The notes beneath the pieces were generated by a model, which was not told where the DNA came from, did not search any database, and was given only the letters and a program-made list of their open reading frames with translations. Below are positions 33,155 to 40,113 of a stretch of 64,000 nucleotides of DNA, piece by piece. Every line of letters starts with the position of its first letter. The stretch's first letter is position 1. The DNA comes from Deltaproteobacteria bacterium (lineage in GTDB: Bacteria; Myxococcota; Myxococcia; Myxococcales; Anaeromyxobacteraceae). The DNA lies in NCBI GenBank assembly GCA_016214955.1, contig JACRMN010000027.1:62001-126000 (forward strand). Direction: 5' to 3'. The translations under genes and the position numbers were made by a program.

Positions 33155-33413
33155 GACCTCGACCTCGCGCGCCGCTCCGCCGGACACACCGGCCTCCGCC
33201 GCCAAGTCCTCGGGCGGGCGCTGCACGCGGCCGCGCGAACGCCCTCGGCACGCGGCGTCTCGCAAACGTCGGGGCGCGGACGACGGGTCGCCGCTCGCCG
33301 TTGCCGCGCCCACGAACGGTTGCTCGACGCGAGCGGGTCCGCGGTCCGCGCGGACGGCAGGTGCTCCCTTGCGCCCTGCGGGGCGGCTGCGGCCGGCGTA
33401 CCGGCTGCGCGGC
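33155..33413. repeat. Dispersed repeat, copy B (~259 bp direct repeat)
   Basis: Second copy of the repeat at 31236-31494, same orientation, offset about 1,920 bases, roughly 99% identical. It is flanked on both sides by short GACCTC tracts (33154-33166 and 33431-33446). It lies between the regulator gene (divergent side) and the 3' end of the cytochrome gene. The two copies bracket exactly the regulator and NAD(P)-binding genes. The rest of 33101-33466 shows no gene. Confidence 0.85.
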
Positions 33414-33466
33414 CTCGATGGCTCCCGACCGCGACCTCGACCTCGACCACCTCCCCGGAAACGCAG

Positions 33467-33493
33467 AGGCCCCCGGCACTTCGCCGGGGGCCT
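33467..33493 (-). terminator. Terminator hairpin of the cytochrome/porin operon
   Basis: Perfect 11-bp stem AGGCCCCCGGC / GCCGGGGGCCT with a five-base loop, 27 bases past the cytochrome stop on the minus strand. It is followed (minus strand) by CTGCGTTTCC, a weak T-stretch. Confidence 0.65.
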
Positions 33494-33520
33494 GAAGGCT
33501 CAGCGCGGTGCCGGGCCTGG

Positions 33521-34558
33521 CTACGGGTGGCAGGCCCTGCACATGGCCTTGGTCTTGTCGGTCTGCTTGAAGCCGGGCGGGTGGATGTTGATGTTGGTCA
33601 CCACCGACCCGACCTTGTGGCACATCACGCAGATGGAGGCGGCGCCCTGGTCGTGGCAGCCGGCGCAGGAGACGATGTTGGCCCGGGCGGCGTCGCCGTG
33701 GAAGGCGGTGCCGGAGCCGCGGCTCGACCAGCCCGCCGGGTGCGGATCGCGCGGCGAGAGCGAGCGCGGCGAGAGCCCCTGCTCCTTGTGGCAGCTGTCA
33801 CAGAAGTAGGAGCCGTGGCACTTGCGGCAGCTGGCCGGATCGGCAGAGGCCTCGATCTTGTGGCGCGACACGAAGTCGGCGCGGTGGATGAAGTCCACCT
33901 CCACCTTCTCGGGGAAGAAGATCTCGGGCCGCGCCGGCCGCGTGGCCGTGGCGTGGCACTGGGCGCAGTAGGTCTGCTCGTGGCAGGTGGCGCAGCTCTC
34001 GGCCGAGCCTCGCGCCAGCCGCCCGTGCTCCTTCACCCAGTTGCCCTCGTGGGAGAACTCGGTGATGGGCTTCAGCGGGTAGCGCTTCAAGCTCACGTGG
34101 CAGGGCGAGCAGCGCGCCTCGGCGAAGTCCACCTTGTGCTCGTGGCAGGCGGTGCAGGTCGCCATGGGCGGCGAGGTGTTCCAGGGCTGGCCCGGCGCCG
34201 GCAGGTCCTTGTGGCAGGTGGCGCACTCGCCCTTGGGGACGCGCTTCAGGTGGGCGGCGTGGTCGAACCGGAGCTCGTACTCGCGGGCCTTGCGGCGCGG
34301 CGGGTTGAACTTGGCCTTGTCCTCGGCGGAGGTGCGGTCGTGGCACTCCTCGCACTTGGCGACGCCGGGCAGGTTGGAGTCGCCGAGCCGCGTCGACTTG
34401 ATGATGCCGGTGTGGCAGTCGGCGCAGTCGAAGCCGCCGTGGATCTCGTGCGGGAAGGTGGTGGGGACGCGCTCGACCACCTGGGTCTGCGTGCCCTTGA
34501 AGCCGCACGCCGCGGCCAGGAGGAGCAGGGAGGAGAGCAGGGTGGCGCGCTTCATCAC
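33521..34558 (-). CDS. Dodecahaem c-type cytochrome lipoprotein
   Basis: About 344 residues with a lipoprotein signal ending LLLLAAAC (lipidated Cys at about 18). It contains twelve CxxCH haem-binding motifs: CADCH, CEECH, CATCH, CTACH, CSPCH, CATCH, CAQCH, CRKCH, CDSCH, CAGCH, CVMCH and CRACH, spread over the whole chain. The GTG at 34558 or the ATG at 34555 may be the start; both overlap the porin stop (GTGATG). Pairing of a multihaem lipoprotein with a beta-barrel protein is the hallmark of porin-cytochrome conduits that move electrons across the outer membrane (Geobacter Pcc/Ext type). The protein may sit on either face of the outer membrane. No close named homologue is claimed. Confidence 0.88.
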   Translation of the reverse strand: MMKRATLLSSLLLLAAACGFKGTQTQVVERVPTTFPHEIHGGFDCADCHTGIIKSTRLGDSNLPGVAKCEECHDRTSAEDKAKFNPPRRKAREYELRFDHAAHLKRVPKGECATCHKDLPAPGQPWNTSPPMATCTACHEHKVDFAEARCSPCHVSLKRYPLKPITEFSHEGNWVKEHGRLARGSAESCATCHEQTYCAQCHATATRPARPEIFFPEKVEVDFIHRADFVSRHKIEASADPASCRKCHGSYFCDSCHKEQGLSPRSLSPRDPHPAGWSSRGSGTAFHGDAARANIVSCAGCHDQGAASICVMCHKVGSVVTNINIHPPGFKQTDKTKAMCRACHP

Positions 34559-35838
34559 CGGACCTCGCGGGTGTAGAGCTGGTTCCAGACCAGCTTGGCC
34601 ATCACGTCCAGCCGGCTCTTGTAGAAGGGGTCGGAGCCGGCGGTGCCCGCCAGCGCCACCCTCCAGGAGGGCGCCAGCTGCATGCTGCCGGTGACCGTCC
34701 CGCCGAGCGACTGATCCTGCCCGTTGACCTGCTTGTCGTAGCGGTAGAACCAGCCGTCGAGCGTGGCGGCGAAGCGGCCCAGCTCGCGCGAGGCGAAGGC
34801 CCGCGCCAGCCAGTAGCCGTTCTCGGGCACCTTGAGGAGCTGGAAGTCGGCCCCGACCACCCAGCGGCCGTAGGGCCGGTAGGTGCCCTTCAGGCGGGCG
34901 CGGGAGCCGTTGCCGTCCTCGGCCTTGAGGAGGTGGTAGTCGGCGTCGACGGCGATGGTGCGCATCGGGGTCCAGCGCAGCCCGCCGCCGAAGTCGTTGC
35001 GCTTGTCGGCCGCGAACACCGAGAGGATGGAGTTGCGGGGCAGGAACAGGTCGGGCTCGACGTGCTGGTAGTCCACCGCCAGCCGCAGGGTGCGCTGGGC
35101 CTCGAAGCCCACCGCCACGTCCACCTGGCCGACGCGCTTCTCGGGCAGGTTGTAGAAGCCCGAGCTGGTGATCTCGACCCGGTGGTGCGGGGTGATGCGC
35201 AGGTCGGCGCCCACGTCCTTGCGGGTCAGGTCGCCGTCGGCGGTGGCCATCGACCCCGAGACGCCCAGCTCCAGCAGGCCGGCGAGGGACCAGTAGGCCC
35301 GGCCGCCGTAGGCCACGGTGGCCAGCGTGTTGCCGGTGGTGAAGGCCGTGCCGCGGGCGTCGAAGCGCGGCGCCACCGGGGCGCCGCCGTACAGCGAGAG
35401 GCCGAAACCGCGGGAGGGCCGGACCACGATCTGGGCGCCGTCGAGGTGGAGCATGCGGGCGTTGCCCTCGACGATCACCTGGCGGCCCAGCCGCACGGTG
35501 AGCTTCCGCGAGCGCAGGTCGCCGCGCAGGTAGGCGACGTCCACGTCGCCCGTGGCCCGCGAGCCCACCGGCGCGCCGTTCTGCCAGAACCGGATGTCGG
35601 AGCCGTCCACCGCTCCCCAGGCCGACAGGGTCGCCTCGAACTCGCCCCAGCTGGTCTTCATCTCGCTGGCGGAGATGGAGACGAGCTCGTAGACGGGGAC
35701 GGCGCTGGTCAGCGACCCGTCCCGGTACGGCCGGCCGGCGGTCACCACGGTGGTGGAGCTGGCGGTGACCACGTCGGCTGCGGCGGGCACTGCCAGGAGC
35801 CAGGCGGCGGCAGCCGCCAGAGGAAGGCGTCGTCTCAT
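34555..35838 (-). CDS. Outer-membrane beta-barrel (porin-like) partner of the dodecahaem cytochrome
   Basis: The 427-residue protein has a signal peptide (MRRRLPLAAAAAWLLAVPAAA, cleavage before D). The mature part shows alternating hydrophobic/polar strands ending in aromatic residues and a strand-like C-terminus (VMAKLVWNQLYTREVR), consistent with a barrel of 16 or more strands. The ATG at 35838 is preferred because GAGGTGAAC lies just before it. The stop overlaps the cytochrome start, so the two are translationally coupled. The family is not identifiable by motif; the porin role is inferred from architecture and context. An FNR-like site lies 53 bases upstream. Confidence 0.75.
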   Translation of the reverse strand: MRRRLPLAAAAAWLLAVPAAADVVTASSTTVVTAGRPYRDGSLTSAVPVYELVSISASEMKTSWGEFEATLSAWGAVDGSDIRFWQNGAPVGSRATGDVDVAYLRGDLRSRKLTVRLGRQVIVEGNARMLHLDGAQIVVRPSRGFGLSLYGGAPVAPRFDARGTAFTTGNTLATVAYGGRAYWSLAGLLELGVSGSMATADGDLTRKDVGADLRITPHHRVEITSSGFYNLPEKRVGQVDVAVGFEAQRTLRLAVDYQHVEPDLFLPRNSILSVFAADKRNDFGGGLRWTPMRTIAVDADYHLLKAEDGNGSRARLKGTYRPYGRWVVGADFQLLKVPENGYWLARAFASRELGRFAATLDGWFYRYDKQVNGQDQSLGGTVTGSMQLAPSWRVALAGTAGSDPFYKSRLDVMAKLVWNQLYTREVR

Positions 35839-35890
35839 GTTCACCTCGAACCTTGGCCCGCTAGGATGGCACAGCCGGAAAGCGAACCCC

Positions 35891-35904
35891 TTGATCTACA
35901 CCAA
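35891..35904. promoter_or_regulatory. FNR/CRP-type box in the divergent porin-cytochrome / TlpA promoter
   Basis: TTGATCTACACCAA matches the anaerobic-regulator consensus TTGAT-N4-ATCAA in 9 of 10 defined positions. It lies 53 bases upstream of the porin start (minus strand) and 53 bases upstream of the TlpA-like gene start (plus strand), so one bound regulator could serve both directions. Confidence 0.5.
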
Positions 35905-35956
35905 TTCAAGGTGGCTCGACGCTCGGAATGTAAGGCGTTGTGCTAGAACCCCGGGC

Positions 35957-36463
35957 ATGCGGATCGCCCTGGCACTCGCTGCTTTCGCGCTCGGCGGCTG
36001 CGCCACGGCGGGCGGTCTGGCCCGCGTCTCCCCCCATGTCGGCAGACCGCTGGTGCTGACGGCACCCGGACTCGACGGCAAGACGGTGGACGTGGCCGCC
36101 GAGCAGGGCAAGGTCCGCGTGGTGGACTTCTGGGCCACCTGGTGCGAGCCGTGCAAGGAGGAGCTGCCGGCGCTCGACAAGCTCGCCCGCCAGCACGCCG
36201 GGCGCGGGCTCGCGGTCTACGGCGTCTCCTTCGACGAGGACCGGGAGCAGATCCCCGAGTTCCTGGCCCGCCTGGCGGTGAGCTTCCCCATCCTGTGGGA
36301 TCGCGGCGGCGACCGGCTCTCGCAGCAGTACGGGGTGGCACGCCTGCCCACCACCCTCATCGTGGACCGGCGCGGCTTCATCCGCTTCGTGCACGAGGGC
36401 TGGAGCGAGAGCCGCGCCGCCGAGCAGCGGCGCGAGGTCGAGCTGCTCCTCGAGGAGCGCTAG
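35957..36463 (+). CDS. TlpA/ResA-like thiol-disulfide oxidoreductase lipoprotein
   Basis: The 168-residue protein has a lipoprotein signal MRIALALAAFALGGC (lipidated C15). A thioredoxin fold follows with the redox motif WCEPC (C63, C66) in VDFWATWCEPCKEELPALDK and the cis-proline strand RLPTTLIVDRRG. Such proteins keep apocytochrome haem-binding cysteines reduced. Its position divergent from a dodecahaem cytochrome operon with a shared FNR-like box supports a role in cytochrome c maturation (inference). The 3' end overlaps the convergent deacetylase gene by 4 bases. Confidence 0.88.
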   Translation: MRIALALAAFALGGCATAGGLARVSPHVGRPLVLTAPGLDGKTVDVAAEQGKVRVVDFWATWCEPCKEELPALDKLARQHAGRGLAVYGVSFDEDREQIPEFLARLAVSFPILWDRGGDRLSQQYGVARLPTTLIVDRRGFIRFVHEGWSESRAAEQRREVELLLEER

Positions 36464-38193
36464 CCGTCCACCGTGAAGTGGGCCGCCTCGCGGGCGGCGG
36501 CGATGGCCCCCGGCTCCGGAGGCGGGCCGCGCAGCCAGTACACCTGGTCGTCGGCCTCCCACGCGTAAGGGGCGCCGTCGAGCCGCACGCGCCCCTCGTC
36601 CACCGCCAGGGTGGCCTGCAGCAGGCTCAGGTGGGCGGTGTCGCGGATGAGCGCCTCGAAGCGCCCCTGCCGCGCCGGGTCGGCGAAGGACATGTTGTGG
36701 CGGGCCGAGTAGGCGGTGTGGAAGTGGGCCGGACGGAAGGCCACGCCCGCCAGCCCCAGCCGCTTGGCGATGCGCGACAGGATCTCGCCGAACTCGCGGG
36801 CCAGGCCCAGGCCGGGCACGTCCTGGCCGGGCAGGCGTGGCCGCCGGTCGCTGAAGTGGGCCCGCGGGTTGCGCAGGGAGAGCCAGTGGGTGAAGAGCAC
36901 CTCGCGGCCGGACAGCAGGCGGCGCTCCAGCACCATCTCCACCAGCAGGTGCTCCTCGCCGCCCGCCGTGCCCAGGATGCGGGCCCGATCGCCCAGCCCG
37001 GCGTGGTCGACCACCACCCGCAGGCCGGTGTAGCCGATGCGCTGGAGCTGCTCGAGGATTCCGTAGCTGTGGAGCGCGTGCTCCAGCCCGTGCGCGGTGT
37101 AGAAGCCGAGCAGCAGCCGCGGCGACTCGCGCCCGCCGAGCCCGAGCGCCTCCTCCAGGTCGCTGGCGGAGAGCTCGCTCTCGCCCAGCAGCTCCGGCGT
37201 CAGCTGCCGGGCGATGGCCGAGTAGCGGGCGATCATGGGGTCGTAGTGGGGTGGGACGGGCGTGAGCGAGCCGCGGGCCAGCACCATGCCGGTGCCGGCC
37301 AGCGCCTTCCAGGCGTCGTCGGTGTAGCCGCCGCCCGGCAGCCAGACGCTGGGCAGCCCGGCCAGCGCCGCGGCCACCCGCCGGTCGCGCCGGCGCACGC
37401 CGTCGAGCGTCAGCCCCAGCAGCCCGAAGCGATCGCCGCGGAGCACGTCGCTGCCGGCGATGACGAAGCACAGCTCCGGCTCGGGCATGCGGGCCAGGAG
37501 CGCGTCGAGCGCGGCCAGGTAGGGGCCGTCGGGGCAGCCCTGGGGCAGCAGCGTCTCGTCCACGCCCGGCAGCGGGCCCCAGTCGGAGCCGGAGAGGGAG
37601 CCCACGAAGACCGAGGCGTCGCCGGCGAAGCAGGCGCAGAGGCCGTCGGGCGGGTGGGCGTCGAGATCGAGGACCACCACCTTGCCGCGGAAGCCCTCGT
37701 CGCGTAGCGCCGCCACCGCCACCGCCACGTCGTTCACCGGGCAGAAGCCGCCGGCCGTGCCGGGGGCTGCGTGGTGGAAGCCGCCGAGGAGGTTGAGGTG
37801 CGGCTCCCGGGAGCGCAGCGTCTGGCGGGCGGCGGCCAGCGTGGCGCCGCAGGCGAGGCGCACGGTGGTCAGCACCTCGTCCACCGGGATGTCGGAGGGG
37901 TCGGCGCCGAAGATGCGGCCCAGGGTCTCGGCCTGGGCCAGCGACTCGAGCAGCTCGGGCGTGTGCACCCGCTCCAGCGCCCTCCAGTCGATCCGCTCCG
38001 GCGTGCGCACGCCGTCGGGGCGCACCGCGCCCCAGTCGAGCAGCCACCAGGCCACGTAGTCGGCGCGGCGCGGCTCGACGTGGCTCCCCACGCCGGTGAT
38101 GGGGAGGCGGTAGGAGGGCGAGTACCAGAGCGGCAGCTCCACCGGGAACACCACCCGGCGGAGGCGGTAGGCGGCCTCGCGGAGGGAGGGCAC
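36460..38193 (-). CDS. Histone-deacetylase-family protein with C-terminal extension
   Basis: The 577-residue protein has the deacetylase domain in residues ~20-340 with catalytic features visible. The His pair H140-H141 is in GGFHHAAPGTAG. The zinc ligands are D178 and H180 in VVLDLDAHPPDG, and D249 in IAGSDVLRG. The transition-state Tyr is Y290 in PGGGYTDDA. The usual second His of DVHHGNGT is Pro here. Residues ~345-577 are an extra, unrecognised domain (HGLEHALHSYGILEQLQRIG onwards). Bacterial members act on acetylated small molecules, polyamines or proteins. The start is GTG at 38193, three bases after the upstream gene's stop. The substrate is unknown. Confidence 0.85.
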   Translation of the reverse strand: MPSLREAAYRLRRVVFPVELPLWYSPSYRLPITGVGSHVEPRRADYVAWWLLDWGAVRPDGVRTPERIDWRALERVHTPELLESLAQAETLGRIFGADPSDIPVDEVLTTVRLACGATLAAARQTLRSREPHLNLLGGFHHAAPGTAGGFCPVNDVAVAVAALRDEGFRGKVVVLDLDAHPPDGLCACFAGDASVFVGSLSGSDWGPLPGVDETLLPQGCPDGPYLAALDALLARMPEPELCFVIAGSDVLRGDRFGLLGLTLDGVRRRDRRVAAALAGLPSVWLPGGGYTDDAWKALAGTGMVLARGSLTPVPPHYDPMIARYSAIARQLTPELLGESELSASDLEEALGLGGRESPRLLLGFYTAHGLEHALHSYGILEQLQRIGYTGLRVVVDHAGLGDRARILGTAGGEEHLLVEMVLERRLLSGREVLFTHWLSLRNPRAHFSDRRPRLPGQDVPGLGLAREFGEILSRIAKRLGLAGVAFRPAHFHTAYSARHNMSFADPARQGRFEALIRDTAHLSLLQATLAVDEGRVRLDGAPYAWEADDQVYWLRGPPPEPGAIAAAREAAHFTVDG

Positions 38194-38196
38194 GCC

Positions 38197-38499
38197 TCAG
38201 GGCCTGGGGGGCGCCGCCGGCGGGCTGGCGACGGCCCGGGCGGCCTTCTTGGCGGCAGCGCGGTCGCGCAGCTTGCCGCCGGCCCAGACGTGCACCCAGC
38301 CCACCACCACCTCGAAGGCGATCCAGCCGATGGCCAGCCAGGTGACGCTGGCCACGGTCTCGACCTTGGTGAAGGGCACCATCACCTCGCCGCGGCGCGC
38401 GTCGGACGACACCAGGAGCGCGAGCGGGAGGAGCTTGAGCGCGTAGAGGAAGATGAAGACCAGGAAGACGGAGCGCAGGACCGCCATCACCTTGACCAT
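38197..38499 (-). CDS. Small membrane protein of unknown function
   Basis: About 100 residues starting MVKVMAVLRSVFLVFIFLYA (ATG at 38499; ATG at 38487 is an alternative). Two transmembrane segments are visible (~8-28 and ~48-70), followed by a basic Ala/Lys/Pro-rich tail. The stop lies 3 bases before the GTG of the deacetylase-family gene, so the two form an operon. No family recognised. Confidence 0.65.
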   Translation of the reverse strand: MVKVMAVLRSVFLVFIFLYALKLLPLALLVSSDARRGEVMVPFTKVETVASVTWLAIGWIAFEVVVGWVHVWAGGKLRDRAAAKKAARAVASPPAAPPRP

Positions 38500-38629
38500 G
38501 GCCGGAGTGTAGCCGGGAACGGGCCGGCGGGTCGCGCCCTTGTGGTATATCGCCGGCCCGGAAGTGCCGACGGTGCGCGAAGGCGGGCGGGCCGAACTCG
38601 CCGTGAGGCGGAGTGGGAGTGGTCGCTCG

Positions 38630-39481
38630 ATGACCGACGAAGCCAGCCAGCAGTTCCTCGAGCGCGCCATCCCGCAGTACCTGGTTCATGCGCCGCTCGC
38701 ACTATGCCTGCGCGAGCTGAACCGGCTGCTGGCTCTGCGTTGGATCGAGGGCCGTCACGGACGGCTCGAGGGGCCCGTCCTCGACGTCGGTTGCGGTGAC
38801 GGCTACTGGTGGAAGTTCCTCGACCGGGTCGATCGGCAGGTGTTCGGCGTGGACATCTCGGCCCGCGAGCTGGAGCAGGCGCGCCGGGTTCTCGACGGGG
38901 TCGAACGCGCCGACGTGTCGTGCTGCGTGCCCTTCGCGGGAAGAAGCTTCCGGGGAGTGATCGGCAACTGCTCTCTGGAGCACGTTCCGGACATAGACAG
39001 TGCGCTACGCAACCTGCGCCGCGCCGTCGGCGCGGGCGCGCGCCTCGTGACCTTCGTGCCCACTGCCACCTGGGCCATCCAGGGGCGCACGCAGAGCTTC
39101 CTGATGCGCCACCTCCCGCGGCTGGGGATGGCGTTCGCCGGCGCCCTCAACGGATTCTTCCAGCACTGGCACGTCTACCATCACCGGGTCTGGACGTCCC
39201 TGCTGCAAGCCAGCGGCTGGGAGGTAGAGGCGATCTATGGGCTGGGCAATCGCCGTTCGGAGTTCCTCTTCCGCGCGTTCCTTCCGCTGGGCTTCGTCGC
39301 GTTCCTGGTCAAGACGGTGACAGGTCACTATCCCAACCGCCTCCTCCGGTACCTCCCCGCCGCACTCCTCGTGCCGAGTGTCACGCTCGTCCGGAGGGCA
39401 CTGGCTTCACCCATCGTCGATGCTGACGAGCCCGCAGCCTACGAACTCGTCCTGGTAGCCCGCGCGAGGGTCGAGCCATGA
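38630..39481 (+). CDS. SAM-dependent methyltransferase, membrane-associated type
   Basis: The 283-residue protein has SAM motif I GPVLDVGCGDGYWWKF, the acidic loop VFGVDISARELEQARR and NCSLEHVPDIDSALRNLRRA (class I methyltransferase). The C-terminal region has hydrophobic stretches (FLFRAFLPLGFVAFLVKTVT), suggesting membrane contact. The ATG at 38630 follows GGGAG. The stop overlaps the next gene's start (ATGA). The base composition of this and the next two genes is less GC-saturated than the surroundings, consistent with acquisition. It may act on a lipid or polysaccharide precursor (inference). Confidence 0.78.
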   Translation: MTDEASQQFLERAIPQYLVHAPLALCLRELNRLLALRWIEGRHGRLEGPVLDVGCGDGYWWKFLDRVDRQVFGVDISARELEQARRVLDGVERADVSCCVPFAGRSFRGVIGNCSLEHVPDIDSALRNLRRAVGAGARLVTFVPTATWAIQGRTQSFLMRHLPRLGMAFAGALNGFFQHWHVYHHRVWTSLLQASGWEVEAIYGLGNRRSEFLFRAFLPLGFVAFLVKTVTGHYPNRLLRYLPAALLVPSVTLVRRALASPIVDADEPAAYELVLVARARVEP

Positions 39482-40110
39482 GCGGCGACTACTTCGCCAA
39501 CCACGCGCGCGCGCTGCGCTTCCCTTGGTCGCTCTACCACCGGCCTCTGGAGCGGAGCCTGGCGGGCTTTCTGACGCGGGTCGGAGCGGCCGGAGGCCGG
39601 CCACGCGTGCTGGTGATCGGCGGCGGATTCCTCCACGAACTTCCGCTCGTCCCCGAGGTCGTTCGGCTCACGGTCGTGGACGTGGACCCGCGGGTTACCG
39701 AGCGCCTGGACCGGATCGGGGACCCCCGTGTCGAGCGCTGCCTGACCATCGCGCCGAACGCGGACCTCCGCCCGCTGGGTGAGTTCGAAGGGATCTACGC
39801 GAAGGAAGTCATCGAGCACATCCCCGCTCCGGAGCCCTATCTCGCGGCAATTGCCGCCATGCTTGCCCCGGAAGGACGGCTCTGGCTATCAACACCCAAC
39901 TACGGCGATGCGGCGCTTCCGCTGCTGGAGGCCACCGTGCTCGAGTTGGTCGGCAGGCTCTCCGGCTACTCGCGCCGCGACATCCATCCATCCAGATTCA
40001 CCGCCGATCGGTTGCTGAGCGCGATGCGGGAGGCTGGTCTGGACGAGGTCGAGGTGACCAAGACGCCTCTCCGGCTGGCGCTGGTGGGACAGGGGCGGCG
40101 CGCCGCCTGA
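39478..40110 (+). CDS. SAM-dependent methyltransferase 2
   Basis: The 210-residue class I methyltransferase-like protein has the motif I segment RVLVIGGGFLHELPLV with VVDVDPRVTERLD as post-I, then YAKEVIEHIPAPEPYLAAIA and LWLSTPNYGDA (motifs II-III). It overlaps the upstream methyltransferase by 4 bases, indicating coupled translation and a common pathway. Cytoplasmic. Substrate unknown. Confidence 0.78.
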   Translation: MSGDYFANHARALRFPWSLYHRPLERSLAGFLTRVGAAGGRPRVLVIGGGFLHELPLVPEVVRLTVVDVDPRVTERLDRIGDPRVERCLTIAPNADLRPLGEFEGIYAKEVIEHIPAPEPYLAAIAAMLAPEGRLWLSTPNYGDAALPLLEATVLELVGRLSGYSRRDIHPSRFTADRLLSAMREAGLDEVEVTKTPLRLALVGQGRRAA

Positions 40111-40113
40111 GGG

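Noticed and set aside
31034-33450. Open frames through the repeat copies (Arg/Pro-rich products shared by both copies)
   Set aside because: Identical only because the DNA is repeated; composition is unlike genuine proteins of this genome, no start signals, and frame differs downstream of the single-base indel.
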